Notes under the pieces: generated by a model
Seen by the model: only the letters and a program-made list of their open reading frames with translations
What the model was told of the DNA's origin: nothing
Databases searched by the model: none
Position numbers and translations under genes: made by a program
Assembly (NCBI RefSeq): GCF_003086695.1
Contig: NZ_CP025999.1
Span: 2,893,680 to 2,957,679 of the forward strand
From: Stenotrophomonas sp. SAU14A_NAIMI4_8
Lineage (GTDB): Bacteria; Pseudomonadota; Gammaproteobacteria; Xanthomonadales; Xanthomonadaceae
DNA length: 64,000 nt
Reading direction: 5' to 3'
Shown: positions 8,290-15,949 of the stretch, piece by piece
Layout of the letters: every line of letters begins with the position of its first letter
How positions within the stretch are numbered: position 1 is the first letter of the stretch

Positions 8290-8766
8290 ATGCTCCACCG
8301 CTTCCGTATCGCCTTGATCATCCTGTGCACCCTGGCCCTGGCTGCTTGCAGCGATGGCATCGTCAAGCGTGTTTCGGAACCGGCGGCCAGCCTGCAGCAG
8401 TTGACCGTGCGCGCCGACGGCGGCTGGACCGTGGCCCTGCGCCTGCAGAACTTCAGCTCCATGCCCATGACCTTCGATGACGTGGCCCTGGCACTGACCG
8501 TCGGCGACACCGAGGCGGGCACCCTGCAGGCCCGCCCGGCCATTTCCATCGGCGGGGTGTCGGCCGATGTGGTCACCCTTGAATTCACCCCCAGCGCCGC
8601 CGCGCGCCTGGTGGTGGCCGACGCGCTGGCCGGCAACCGCACCCTGGCCTACAGCCTGAAGGGCACGGTCGCGGCCACGCCCGAAGACAAGAAGCAGCGC
8701 AGCTTCGATATTTCCGGCCGCAGCACCCTGAACCAGGCCCCCGGCCTGCCCGGCGTGCTGCGCTGA
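8290..8766 (+). CDS. LEA14-like (WHy-type) lipoprotein
   Basis: 158 aa. The signal MLHRFRIALIILCTLALAAC ends in a lipobox with Cys20. The rest matches the layout of LEA type-2 (LEA14-like) proteins: LQQLTVRADGGWTVALRLQN, FSSMPMTFDDVALALTVGD and a closing strand LAYSLKGTVAA. The family is linked to desiccation and stress tolerance elsewhere, but this protein's role is not known. AGAGGAC precedes the ATG at 8290; an upstream ATG at 8251 lacks a ribosome site. The acyl-CoA dehydrogenase follows 58 nt downstream. Confidence 0.65.
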   Translation: MLHRFRIALIILCTLALAACSDGIVKRVSEPAASLQQLTVRADGGWTVALRLQNFSSMPMTFDDVALALTVGDTEAGTLQARPAISIGGVSADVVTLEFTPSAAARLVVADALAGNRTLAYSLKGTVAATPEDKKQRSFDISGRSTLNQAPGLPGVLR

Positions 8767-8824
8767 GTCCTTCCCTGCCGCGGCGCCCGTCGCCGCTCCC
8801 CGTTCCCTGATCGAGACGTACCCG

Positions 8825-10615
8825 ATGAGCAGCTATACCGCACCGCTTTCCGACCTCCGTTTCGCCCTGCACGACGTGCTCAAGGTGGAACCGCTGTTCG
8901 CCCGCCTGGGCTTCACCGACGCCACCGCCGACGTGGTCGATGCCGTGCTGGAAGAAGCCGGCCGTTTCAGTGCCAGCGTGCTGGCGCCGCTGAACAGCGT
9001 GGGCGATGAAATCGGCTGCGTGCTCGACCAGGCCAGCGGCGAAGTAACCACCCCGCCCGGCTTCAAGCAGGCATACGACCAGTTCGTGGACGGCGGCTGG
9101 ACCGGCCTGACCGCATCGCCGGAACTGGGCGGCCAGGGCCTGCCGCACACCCTGGGCGTGCCGCTGAATGAAATGATCAACGCCGCCAACCTGGCCTGGG
9201 GCAACTTCCCGCTGCTCTCGCATGGCGCCATCGAAGCGCTGAAGCAGCACGGCGAAGCGTGGCAGCACGACGCCTTCCTGAAGCCGCTGATCGAAGGACG
9301 CTGGACCGGCACGATGTGCCTGACCGAACCGCACTGCGGCACCGACCTGGGCCTGCTGAAGACCAAGGCCGAGCCGAACGCCGACGGCAGCTACGCGATC
9401 ACTGGCACCAAGATCTTCATCACCGCCGGCGAACATGACTTGACCGAAAACATCGTGCATCTGGTGCTGGCCAAGCTGCCCGACGCACCGGCCGGCGCCA
9501 AGGGCATCTCGCTGTTCGTCACCCCCAAGTTCAAGGTCGACCGCGACGGCAATGTCGGCGAGCGCAACGCACTGCGCTGCGGCTCGATCGAGCACAAGAT
9601 GGGCATCAAGGGTTCGGTCACCTGCGTGATGAACTTCGATGGTGCACAGGGCTATCTGGTGGGCCAGCCGCACAAGGGCCTGCAGGCCATGTTCACCATG
9701 ATGAACACTGCGCGCCTGGGCGTTGGCCTGCAGGGCATCGGCCTGTCCGAGCGCGCCTACCAGAACGCGCTGAAGTACAGCCGCGAGCGCCTGCAGTCGC
9801 GCGCCCTGAGCGGGCCGAAATTCCCGGAAAAGGCCGCCGATCCGATCCTGGTACACCCGGACGTGCGGCGCATGCTGCTGACCATCAAGTCGCTGGTGGA
9901 AGGCAGCCGCCTGCTGGCCCTGCATGCCGCCACCCTGATCGACGTGGCACACAGCGCCGACGATGCGGCCGAGCGCGAGCGCGCTGACACCCTGGTCAGC
10001 TTCCTCACCCCCATCTCGAAGGCCTGCCAGACCGAATGGGGCATCGAGAACACCTACAACGCGCTGCAGTGCTTCGGTGGCCACGGCTACATCCGCGAAC
10101 ACGGCATGGAGCAGCTGGCGCGCGACGCCCGCATCACCACGCTGTATGAGGGCACCACCGGCATCCAGGCGCTGGACCTGATCGGCCGCAAGACCGCCTC
10201 CAGCCAGGGCGCCGGCCTGAAGCTGATGCTGGCCGAGATCGAAGCCTTCGCCAAGGAACACGAAGGCAACGAGGCCCTGGCCGAGTTCATCGGCCCGCTG
10301 CGCGCCAAGGCCGCCGAATGGGGCAAGCTGACGATGGACGTACTGCAGCGCGCGGCCGGCAACCCGGACGAACTGGGCGCGGCCAGCTACGACTACCTGT
10401 TCTATTCCGGATACGTGGTACTGGCCTACTGGTGGGCACGCAGCGTGGCCGCCGCCGATGCCAGCGCACACGGCGCCGCCTTCGCCCAGGGCAAGCGCGA
10501 AACCGCACGCTTCTACTTCGCCCGCGTGCTGCCGCGCACCCTCAGCCACGCCGCCGCCATCCAGGCCGGCGCCGCCCCGCTGATGGCCATGGACGACGAA
10601 CGCTTCGGCGCCTGA
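8825..10615 (+). CDS. Acyl-CoA dehydrogenase (596 aa, long C-terminal-domain type)
   Basis: FAD flavoenzyme that would introduce the 2,3-double bond in an acyl-CoA. At 596 aa it belongs to the long subfamily with an extra C-terminal domain (DmdC-like), not the 380-aa type. Visible landmarks: MCLTEPHCGTDLGLLKTKA (FAD/substrate loop), ITGTKIFITAGEHDLTENIV, the helical domain GVGLQGIGLSERAYQNAL, and CFGGHGYIREHGMEQLARDA ahead of ITTLYEGTTGIQALDLIGRK, which contains the catalytic-Glu region. Substrate chain length cannot be told. It is cytoplasmic and seems monocistronic; palindromic repeats follow it. Confidence 0.95.
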   Translation: MSSYTAPLSDLRFALHDVLKVEPLFARLGFTDATADVVDAVLEEAGRFSASVLAPLNSVGDEIGCVLDQASGEVTTPPGFKQAYDQFVDGGWTGLTASPELGGQGLPHTLGVPLNEMINAANLAWGNFPLLSHGAIEALKQHGEAWQHDAFLKPLIEGRWTGTMCLTEPHCGTDLGLLKTKAEPNADGSYAITGTKIFITAGEHDLTENIVHLVLAKLPDAPAGAKGISLFVTPKFKVDRDGNVGERNALRCGSIEHKMGIKGSVTCVMNFDGAQGYLVGQPHKGLQAMFTMMNTARLGVGLQGIGLSERAYQNALKYSRERLQSRALSGPKFPEKAADPILVHPDVRRMLLTIKSLVEGSRLLALHAATLIDVAHSADDAAERERADTLVSFLTPISKACQTEWGIENTYNALQCFGGHGYIREHGMEQLARDARITTLYEGTTGIQALDLIGRKTASSQGAGLKLMLAEIEAFAKEHEGNEALAEFIGPLRAKAAEWGKLTMDVLQRAAGNPDELGAASYDYLFYSGYVVLAYWWARSVAAADASAHGAAFAQGKRETARFYFARVLPRTLSHAAAIQAGAAPLMAMDDERFGA

Positions 10616-10621
10616 GCCCTT

Positions 10622-10662
10622 GGGGTCAGAGCCCTTTCCCTGCGGGAATGGGCTCCGACCCC
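10622..10662. repeat. GGGGTCAG palindromic repeat, copy 1
   Basis: Imperfect 41-bp palindrome from GGGGTCAGAGCCC to GGGCTCCGACCCC, immediately after the acyl-CoA dehydrogenase stop. Other copies lie at 10689, 13604 and 46898. Its core differs from the GTAG-type SMAG repeats. Confidence 0.85.
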
Positions 10663-10688
10663 GACCGCGCCCCGCGGCGATTGGATCT

Positions 10689-10727
10689 GGGGTCAGAGCC
10701 CTTTCCTGCGGAAAGGGATCCGACCCC
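10689..10727. repeat. GGGGTCAG palindromic repeat, copy 2
   Basis: A 39-bp palindrome GGGGTCAGAGCCCTTTCC / GGAAAGGGATCCGACCCC, 26 nt after copy 1. The pair may act as the transcription end of the acyl-CoA dehydrogenase gene. Confidence 0.85.
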
Positions 10728-10820
10728 GGCCCGGCAGCCCCCGACCCTGTGTCTGGAGAAAAGCCCCCTTTTGTTAAAGGGGGCGCGCCGACAGGCGCGG
10801 GGAATAGGTGGAATGCGCGG

Positions 10821-10883
10821 ACCTGAATCATTGCAATTCGGGCATCGCCCAACGGGCGATACCCAAATTGCAATGATTCAGGT
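10821..10883. repeat. Long hairpin upstream of the HNH gene
   Basis: Positions 10821-10850 pair with 10854-10883 over 30 bp with two mismatches and an AAC loop. The outer 18 bp (ACCTGAATCATTGCAATT) are perfect and the inner part is GGGCATCGCCC / GGGCGATACCC. It ends 16 nt before the HNH start codon, overlapping where its promoter must lie. The rest of 10728-10820 shows nothing recognisable. Confidence 0.9.
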
Positions 10884-10899
10884 ATAAGCTGTTTTCCCG

Positions 10900-11565
10900 A
10901 TGGAGACAGACACTACACGCTTGGGTCTGATCGATACCGGAGCCTCGTTTTCTGCTCCGGGCGCCGAAGCATCGCCCAACGCAGGCACCCTGCACCGCCC
11001 GGGAACGGTCCGGCTGCTGTCCCTGGACGCCCACGGCCGTGTACTGGACTGGATCACCTGGCAGGACGCAGCCTGTCTCTACGCCCGCGACGCCGTGGCC
11101 TGGACCCTGGGCGATCCCTGCCTGCATATCCACGGTGGCACCAACCGGCTCAGCGGCACGCAGAGCGGCATGGACCTGCACCCGATCATCGCCGCACGTG
11201 GCCACGCCCGTTCGCGCGCCATCGACCCCACGCCGAACCTGACCAACCCGGCCCTGTTCGCCCGCGATGCACACCTGTGCCTGTACTGCGGCCAGCAGTT
11301 CAACCGTCCCACGCTTACCCGCGACCACGTCATTCCGCTGTCCAAGGGCGGTCTGGACTGCTGGGAAAACGTAGTCACCGCCTGCTTCCACTGCAATTCG
11401 CGCAAGAGCGACCGCACCCCGCAACAGGCCGGCATGCCCTTGCTGGCAGTACCGTACCGGCCCAGCTGGATCGAGCACCTGATCCTGTCCAACCGCAACA
11501 TCCTGGCCGACCAGATGGCCTTCCTGAAGGCACAGTTGCCCAAGCGTTCCAAGCTCAGCACCTGA
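10900..11565 (+). CDS. HNH endonuclease family protein
   Basis: 221 aa. The C-terminal half carries a complete zinc-type HNH nuclease: C127-LY-C130, RDHVIPLSKGG with Asp142-His143, the Asn in CWENVVTACFHC, and the second zinc pair C162/C165 followed by NSRKSDRTP. The N-terminal half (about 1-110) has the WQDAACLYARDAVAW segment seen in this HNH subfamily. Such stand-alone proteins are nonspecific or of unknown target; no methylase or other phage gene is near. The long hairpin sits directly in front of the ATG at 10900. dxs follows 105 nt later. Confidence 0.85.
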   Translation: METDTTRLGLIDTGASFSAPGAEASPNAGTLHRPGTVRLLSLDAHGRVLDWITWQDAACLYARDAVAWTLGDPCLHIHGGTNRLSGTQSGMDLHPIIAARGHARSRAIDPTPNLTNPALFARDAHLCLYCGQQFNRPTLTRDHVIPLSKGGLDCWENVVTACFHCNSRKSDRTPQQAGMPLLAVPYRPSWIEHLILSNRNILADQMAFLKAQLPKRSKLST

Positions 11566-11670
11566 ACACCGCCACCGGCAGCCGTCACTGTCCTGTCACG
11601 GATAGCGGCGTTTGCTTGCCCCACCCCCGATTGAGGGCGAAAATGGCCGTTCAGAACAAGTGCGAACACG

Positions 11671-13578
11671 ATGATCGACTCTGCCCGCTATCCCCGCCTC
11701 GCGCGCATCCGCACCCCGGATGACCTGCGCACGTTCGACGAATCCGAGATGCGCGCGGTCGCCGATGAACTGCGCGCCTACCTGATCGAATCGGTGGGCA
11801 AGAGCGGTGGCCACTTCGCCGCCGGCCTGGGCGTGATCGAACTCACCGTGGCGCTGCATTACCTGTACAAGACCCCGCACGACCAGCTGGTCTGGGACGT
11901 GGGCCACCAGACCTACCCGCACAAGATCCTCACCGGCCGCCGCGACGAGATCCACACCGTCAAGCAGAAGGACGGCGTCGCGCCGTTCCCCAAGCGCGAG
12001 GAAAGCGAGTACGACACCTTCGGGGTCGGCCATTCGTCCACCTCCATTTCTGCGGCGCTGGGCATGGCCATCGCGCGCCAGGCCGCCGGCGATGAACGCC
12101 AGGTGGTGGCGGTGATCGGCGATGGCGCCATGACCGCCGGCATGGCCTTCGAAGCGCTGATGCACGCCGGTGGCATGGACCCCGAACCGAACCTGCTGGT
12201 GATCCTCAACGACAACAACATGTCGATTTCCGAGGCTGTCGGCGGGCTGACCAAGATGCTCGGCCGCGCCACCGGCAGCCGCACGCTGAACGCACTGCGC
12301 GAAGGCGGCAAGAAGATCCTGGGCGACAAGAAGAACAATCCCGCGCGCTTCGTCAAGCGCTGGGAAGAACACTGGAAGGGCATGTTCGTGCCCTCCACGA
12401 TGTTCGAGGAAATGGGCTTCCACTACACCGGCCCGATCGACGGCCACGACATGCCGGCCCTGCTGTCCACGCTGAAGACGCTGCGCGCCTCCAAGGGGCC
12501 GAAGCTGCTGCACGTGATGACCACCAAGGGCAAGGGCTACGAGCCCGCCGAAGGCGACCAGATCGGCTATCACGCCGTGGGGCCGTTCGATCCGGACAAG
12601 GGCCTGGTGGCCAAGGCCGGCGCCAAGAAGCCGACCTACACCGATGTGTTCAGCGACTGGCTGTGCGATGCCGCCGCCGCCGAACCGCGCCTGTACGGCA
12701 TCACCCCGGCCATGCGCGAGGGCTCGGGCCTGGTGCGCTTCAGCAAGGAATACCCGCAGCGCTACTTCGACGTGGCCATCGCCGAGCAGCACGCGGTCAC
12801 CCTGGCCGCCGGCATGGCCACCCAGGGCGGCAAGCCGGTCGTGGCGATCTATTCCACGTTCCTGCAGCGCGCCTACGACCAGCTGGTGCACGACGTGGCC
12901 ATCCAGGACCTGGACGTGCTGTTCGCCATCGACCGCGCCGGCGTGGTCGGCCCGGACGGTGCCACCCATGCCGGCAACCTGGACCTGAGCTTCCTGCGCT
13001 GCGTGCCGAACATGGTGGTGATGGCACCGTCTGACGAGGCCGAATGCCGGCAGATGCTCAGCACCGGCCTGCAGCACCCGGGCCCGGCCGCGGTGCGCTA
13101 CCCGCGTGGCAGCGGCACCGGCGTTGCCGCCGGCACCGATCTGTCCACCTTGCCGATCGGCAAGGGCGAGCTGCGCGTGCAGGGCAGCCGCATCGCGCTG
13201 CTCGCCTTCGGCAGCACGGTTCCGGCCGCCGAGCAGGTGGGCCGCGAACTGGGCCTGAGCGTGGTCAACATGCGCTTCATCAAGCCGCTGGACCGCGAGC
13301 TGGTGCTGGCCATGGCCGCCCAGCACGACGGCCTGGTGACGATTGAGGACAACGTGGTGGCCGGCGGCGCCGGCTCGGCCGTGGGCGAGCTGCTGAATGC
13401 AGAAGACGTGCTGCGCCCGATCCTGCACCTGGGCCTGCCCGATGCCTTCCAGCACCATGCCAGCCGCGAAGACCTGCTGGCCGAGGCCGGGATCGACGCG
13501 GCCGGCATTCGCGCGGCGGTGCTCAAGCGCTGGCCGCAGTTGGCCAATGGCGCGGCGCCGTTGAGCGCGGCCAGCTGA
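11671..13578 (+). CDS. dxs: 1-deoxy-D-xylulose-5-phosphate synthase
   Basis: First enzyme of the MEP isoprenoid pathway: condenses pyruvate and glyceraldehyde 3-phosphate with thiamine diphosphate. 635 aa, the normal size. Landmarks: [38 protein letters not shown], the ThDP/Mg motif [20 protein letters not shown] through NDNNMSIS, and the transketolase pyrimidine domain [19 protein letters not shown]. The C-terminal domain ends at [11 protein letters not shown]. It is cytoplasmic and appears monocistronic. A SMAG repeat begins at the base after its TGA. Confidence 0.98.
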   Translation: MIDSARYPRLARIRTPDDLRTFDESEMRAVADELRAYLIESVGKSGGHFAAGLGVIELTVALHYLYKTPHDQLVWDVGHQTYPHKILTGRRDEIHTVKQKDGVAPFPKREESEYDTFGVGHSSTSISAALGMAIARQAAGDERQVVAVIGDGAMTAGMAFEALMHAGGMDPEPNLLVILNDNNMSISEAVGGLTKMLGRATGSRTLNALREGGKKILGDKKNNPARFVKRWEEHWKGMFVPSTMFEEMGFHYTGPIDGHDMPALLSTLKTLRASKGPKLLHVMTTKGKGYEPAEGDQIGYHAVGPFDPDKGLVAKAGAKKPTYTDVFSDWLCDAAAAEPRLYGITPAMREGSGLVRFSKEYPQRYFDVAIAEQHAVTLAAGMATQGGKPVVAIYSTFLQRAYDQLVHDVAIQDLDVLFAIDRAGVVGPDGATHAGNLDLSFLRCVPNMVVMAPSDEAECRQMLSTGLQHPGPAAVRYPRGSGTGVAAGTDLSTLPIGKGELRVQGSRIALLAFGSTVPAAEQVGRELGLSVVNMRFIKPLDRELVLAMAAQHDGLVTIEDNVVAGGAGSAVGELLNAEDVLRPILHLGLPDAFQHHASREDLLAEAGIDAAGIRAAVLKRWPQLANGAAPLSAAS

Positions 13579-13601
13579 GTAGATCCACGCCATGCGTGGA
13601 T
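13579..13601. repeat. SMAG repeat after dxs
   Basis: GTAGATCCACGCCATGCGTG is followed by GAT; the stem is ATCCACGC / GCGTGGAT. GTAG starts at the base after the dxs stop codon. Confidence 0.85.
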
Positions 13602-13603
13602 AA

Positions 13604-13642
13604 GGGGTAGGATTCCTTTCCGCAGGAAAGGGCTCTGACCCC
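13604..13642. repeat. GGGGTCAG palindromic repeat, copy 3
   Basis: A variant opening GGGGTAGGATTCC and closing GGGCTCTGACCCC, with the central CCTTTCC-GCA-GGAAAGG hairpin intact. It sits between two SMAG repeats. Confidence 0.75.
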
Positions 13643-13657
13643 AACCTCGACGCCCCG

Positions 13658-13680
13658 GTAGACCCACGCCATGCGTGGAT
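13658..13680. repeat. SMAG repeat
   Basis: GTAGACCCACGCCATGCGTG followed by GAT, nearly the same as the copy at 13579 and in the same orientation. Confidence 0.85.
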
Positions 13681-13688
13681 GGCCGCCC

Positions 13689-13892
13689 TCAGCCGTAGCT
13701 GATCGCCTCGACAAATGCGCCGCTGGCTTCCACGCGCACGGCGGCGCGCTGGCCGGTGTCGGTGAAATGCAGGCGGGCCAGGGTTTCGGCGAAATCAAAG
13801 GCGCGTACGCCATCACGGAACCCGATCGGTTCGGGCCTGTCCGGGTGCAGCACGCGCCACTGGCGCTGCTCGCATTGCAGTCGGATCAACAT
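13689..13892 (-). CDS. Small hypothetical protein, paralogue of 14727-14933
   Basis: 67 aa, starting MLIRLQCEQRQWRVLHPDRP and ending EASGAFVEAISYG. It aligns without long gaps to the protein at 14727-14933: shared M-x-I-x-x-QC-x-x-QRW start, central F-x-x-G-x-x-AFD/F, H-x-x-x-TGQ, VRV-x-A-x-G and a YG/FG end. The size, aromatic spacing and conserved Gly suggest a small beta-alpha fold, but I know no name. A CRP/Clp-like box and a strong leader hairpin lie upstream. Function is unknown. Confidence 0.65.
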   Translation of the reverse strand: MLIRLQCEQRQWRVLHPDRPEPIGFRDGVRAFDFAETLARLHFTDTGQRAAVRVEASGAFVEAISYG

Positions 13893-13968
13893 GCGTTGCT
13901 CACTCCTTGGAACAGCGTATGAAACCGCGACGGAGGCGGGCCCTTCCTGGGCCGGGCAGCGACGCGGG

Positions 13969-13991
13969 CCGGGGCGTCCATGACGCCCCGG
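13969..13991. promoter_or_regulatory. Strong hairpin in the 13892 gene leader
   Basis: CCGGGGCGTC-CAT-GACGCCCCGG is a perfect 10-bp stem with a 3-nt loop, about 77 nt upstream of the start at 13892. It has no T-run. The paralogue has a comparable GC hairpin in its leader. Confidence 0.5.
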
Positions 13992-14015
13992 TTGCCGACA
14001 ATACGATGAAAAAAC

Positions 14016-14031
14016 TGTGATCGCTATCAGA
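14016..14031. promoter_or_regulatory. CRP/Clp-like box
   Basis: TGTGA-TCGCTA-TCAGA matches the CRP/Clp consensus TGTGA-N6-TCACA at 9 of 10 positions. It lies about 125 nt upstream of the small gene starting at 13892. Clp is the CRP homologue of Xanthomonadaceae. Binding is inferred. Confidence 0.5.
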
Positions 14032-14064
14032 TTTTTCTGATTCGCTCGCGATCCGGCACGCGCG

Positions 14065-14595
14065 TCAGTTCACCTGGAACTGCGCCCGGCAGCCATCGCT
14101 CACCCAGACCCCGCGACGGTCCCAGCCCCAGCTGCGGCCTTCAATGCAGGCGCTGCGCGATTCCTGCCGCACCAGGCGCACGCCGCGGCGCACCCGCGCA
14201 TCGCAGTACTGCTGGCGATGATCGTTGGAATGGCAGGCAATCACCTGGCCGCCGCCGTTACCACCGCCCCAGCCATGGCCGCCGCCCCATCCACCGCGGG
14301 ATTCACCGACGAACTCGGCACGGCAGCCGCGGGTCACCCACACGCCCGACCGCGACTGGCCCCAGGTATCACCTTCCACGCAGGGCGAGCCGGACAGCTG
14401 GCGGATCAAGCGCGCCCGCCCGTCCAGACGGCATTCGTTGCTGCGGCCCTTCACCGACTCGCAGCGCACGATGCCACTGCTGCCGCGATCGTCGTAACGC
14501 TCGTCGTAGCCATAGCGCTGGGCCTGCGCCGTGCCGGCCAGCGCCAGCAGGGGCAGCAGAGCGCCCAGCGTCCAACCACGCAGTTCCTTGCCCAT
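14065..14595 (-). CDS. DUF3011 family secreted protein
   Basis: 176 aa with a signal peptide (about 1-26, cleavage after AQA). The mature protein is two copies of the DUF3011 unit: residues 42-95 (GIVRCES to WVTRGCRAEF, Cys 45, 55, 72, 91) and 118-173 (VIACHSND to WVSDGCRAQF, Cys 121, 131, 150, 169), joined by a Gly/Trp-rich linker. Equal Cys spacing suggests two disulphides per unit in the periplasm. The start at 14595 has GGAGAAAGG upstream; the longer frame to 14916 has no support. The biochemical role of DUF3011 is unknown. Confidence 0.85.
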   Translation of the reverse strand: MGKELRGWTLGALLPLLALAGTAQAQRYGYDERYDDRGSSGIVRCESVKGRSNECRLDGRARLIRQLSGSPCVEGDTWGQSRSGVWVTRGCRAEFVGESRGGWGGGHGWGGGNGGGQVIACHSNDHRQQYCDARVRRGVRLVRQESRSACIEGRSWGWDRRGVWVSDGCRAQFQVN

Positions 14596-14726
14596 CCACC
14601 TTTCTCCACCTGAATACGATGGAGCCAAGCATCGGGGATTCGGCCCGGCGCGCACAGAGGGGGAAACGGCAGCGGTTCCTGATGCGTTCAAACAACCGAA
14701 CGCGACCTGACCGCCCGCTGGCCCGC

Positions 14727-14933
14727 TCAGTGCCCGAAGCGCAGGGCGTCGACCGCGCTGCCCAGCGCGGCCACCCGCACCGTGCTGCTCTGGCCGGTCC
14801 GGTGGTGGTGCTCGCTGGCGTGGGCGGCGGCCGTGTCGAAGGCGACTGCGCCGCTGTCGAAGGCCTGCACTTCCTGCGAGCGGGGATCGATGAACGACCA
14901 GCGCTGGGCGTGGCATTGGACGGTGATGACCAT
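14727..14933 (-). CDS. Small hypothetical protein, paralogue of 13689-13892
   Basis: 68 aa, starting MVITVQCHAQRWSFIDPRSQ and ending LGSAVDALRFGH. It shares the QC-x-x-QRW start, AFD core, HHHRTGQ and VRVAALG segments with the protein at 13689-13892, so the two are diverged duplicates separated by the DUF3011 gene. There is no signal peptide or membrane segment. Upstream are a perfect GC hairpin and a weaker version of the box found before its paralogue. Function is unknown. Confidence 0.65.
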   Translation of the reverse strand: MVITVQCHAQRWSFIDPRSQEVQAFDSGAVAFDTAAAHASEHHHRTGQSSTVRVAALGSAVDALRFGH

Positions 14934-14960
14934 CTCGAGCTCCTGCAGTTGGAAAATCCA

Positions 14961-14978
14961 GGTCGGGGAACCCCGACC
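14961..14978. promoter_or_regulatory. Leader hairpin before the 14933 gene
   Basis: GGTCGGGG-AA-CCCCGACC is a perfect palindrome 28 nt upstream of the start codon, close enough to influence ribosome access. It has no T-run. Confidence 0.45.
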
Positions 14979-15104
14979 GGTGCTATGGGGGATACGGTAG
15001 CCAGCGGTTCCGGGGACGCCTATCAGATTTGTCCGAAAAATCCGTACGCAAAGCGCGGGATGGCGGCCCCGTCACATCCCTGAGGACGTTTAGTGAAGAA
15101 AATT

Positions 15105-15120
15105 CGTGACCCTTGTCACG
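15105..15120. promoter_or_regulatory. Symmetric CRP/Clp-like box
   Basis: CGTGA-CCCTTG-TCACG contains the perfect core GTGA-N6-TCAC of the CRP/Clp consensus. It lies between the divergent small genes at 14933 (minus) and 15169 (plus). Binding is inferred. A weaker match, GGGGA-N6-TCAGA, lies at 15012-15027. Nothing else is recognisable in 14979-15168. Confidence 0.5.
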
Positions 15121-15168
15121 AAGTCGCAGTCGTTTCACACTATCCTCACCAACGGGGGCCCCTTCCAC

Positions 15169-15273
15169 ATGCGCACCTTGCTTTCCACCCAGCGTTCCAC
15201 GCTGCTGAAGTTCTATTTCGTTGCCTGCTACGTCGTGCTGATTGAAGAACTGCTGCGCGCTTCGTTGACATAA
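15169..15273 (+). CDS. Candidate 34-aa small membrane protein
   Basis: ATG at 15169 to TAA at 15273. The start is MRTLLSTQRSTLLKFYFVAC, followed by a short hydrophobic stretch YVVLIEEL. It could be a single-pass or peripheral membrane peptide. The ribosome site is weak. Support comes from the amino-acid pattern, the CRP/Clp-like box 49 nt upstream and the hairpin after the stop. It is too short for certainty. Confidence 0.4.
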   Translation: MRTLLSTQRSTLLKFYFVACYVVLIEELLRASLT

Positions 15274-15286
15274 GCGCTTGCCGATT

Positions 15287-15321
15287 GGCTTGAAAGCGCC
15301 TGAAAATGACGCTTTCAAGCC
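15287..15321. terminator. Hairpin after the 34-aa ORF
   Basis: GGCTTGAAAGCG and CGCTTTCAAGCC form a 12-bp stem with an 11-nt loop. No T-run follows, so it may be a Rho-dependent end, an RNA stabiliser, or a 5' UTR element of the lipoprotein starting at 15335. Confidence 0.4.
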
Positions 15322-15334
15322 TAGGGCCATCACC

Positions 15335-15616
15335 ATGCGTCTCGCCTTGCTGATCCCAGCGCTGTGCGCGCTGCTGGTGGCCTGTGCGCCGCCATCGACC
15401 ACCCCGGCCGAAAACACCGCCGCGCCGCCGGCACCCGCGCGGGTAGGTGGCGATCGCGACGAGCACGGCTGCATCGGCTCGGCCGGCTACCAGTGGTGCG
15501 CGCGCAGCCAGCGCTGCGAACGCCCGTGGGAACTGGCCCAGGCACAGGGTCTGGCCAACACGGCCGAGGCCATCGATGCCTGGTGTGCCGCGCCGCCGCG
15601 CCCGGCCCGCCCCTGA
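15335..15616 (+). CDS. Small Cys-motif lipoprotein (93 aa)
   Basis: The signal MRLALLIPALCALLVAC has a lipobox with lipidated Cys17. A Pro/Ala-rich spacer leads to DEHGCIGSAGYQWCARSQRC and then ERPWE (Cys 46, 55, 61), with a fourth Cys84 in DAWC. The GCxxSAGYxWC...CxRPWE signature recurs in small bacterial envelope proteins, but I know no assigned function. The start follows the leader hairpin. A DUF1653 gene comes 24 nt downstream in the same direction. Confidence 0.7.
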   Translation: MRLALLIPALCALLVACAPPSTTPAENTAAPPAPARVGGDRDEHGCIGSAGYQWCARSQRCERPWELAQAQGLANTAEAIDAWCAAPPRPARP

Positions 15617-15640
15617 CAGCAGCCCCCCACGAGATTCCCG

Positions 15641-15874
15641 ATGACCGAATTGTCCCCCCTGCCCGCCTTGGCCCCGGGCCGCTACCGCCACTTCAAGGGC
15701 GGCCTGTACCAGGTCGTGGATATCGTGCGCAGCAGCGAAACCCTGGAACCGATGGTGCTGTACCGCGCGCTGTACGGCGAAGGCGGACTGTGGGTGCGGC
15801 CCTACCCGATGTTCGTCGAGCAGGTGCCCGGCGCCGACGGCCCGCAGCCGCGCTTCGCCCGCATCGGCGACTGA
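15641..15874 (+). CDS. DUF1653 domain protein
   Basis: 77 aa made almost entirely of the DUF1653 domain: GRYRHFKGGLYQVVDIVRSS, then MVLYRALYGEGGLWVRPYPM and FVEQV. The domain is a small all-beta fold found alone or with enzymes; its role is unknown. It is cytoplasmic. It may share a transcript with the small lipoprotein upstream. Confidence 0.85.
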   Translation: MTELSPLPALAPGRYRHFKGGLYQVVDIVRSSETLEPMVLYRALYGEGGLWVRPYPMFVEQVPGADGPQPRFARIGD

Positions 15875-15949
15875 TCGCCGCGACCTCACGCGCTGCGCAC
15901 GGGCGCGCCGCGCATGCTGCAGGCGACTTCCTGCCGGATCGCCCTGCCC

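Noticed and set aside
10622..10727. GGGGTCAG palindromes as insertion-sequence ends
   Set aside because: No transposase, target duplication or element lies between them. They are short stand-alone palindromes.
14596..14916. N-terminal extension of the DUF3011 protein
   Set aside because: The extra residues are Arg/Pro-rich and antisense to a small gene. The signal peptide and ribosome site lie at 14595.
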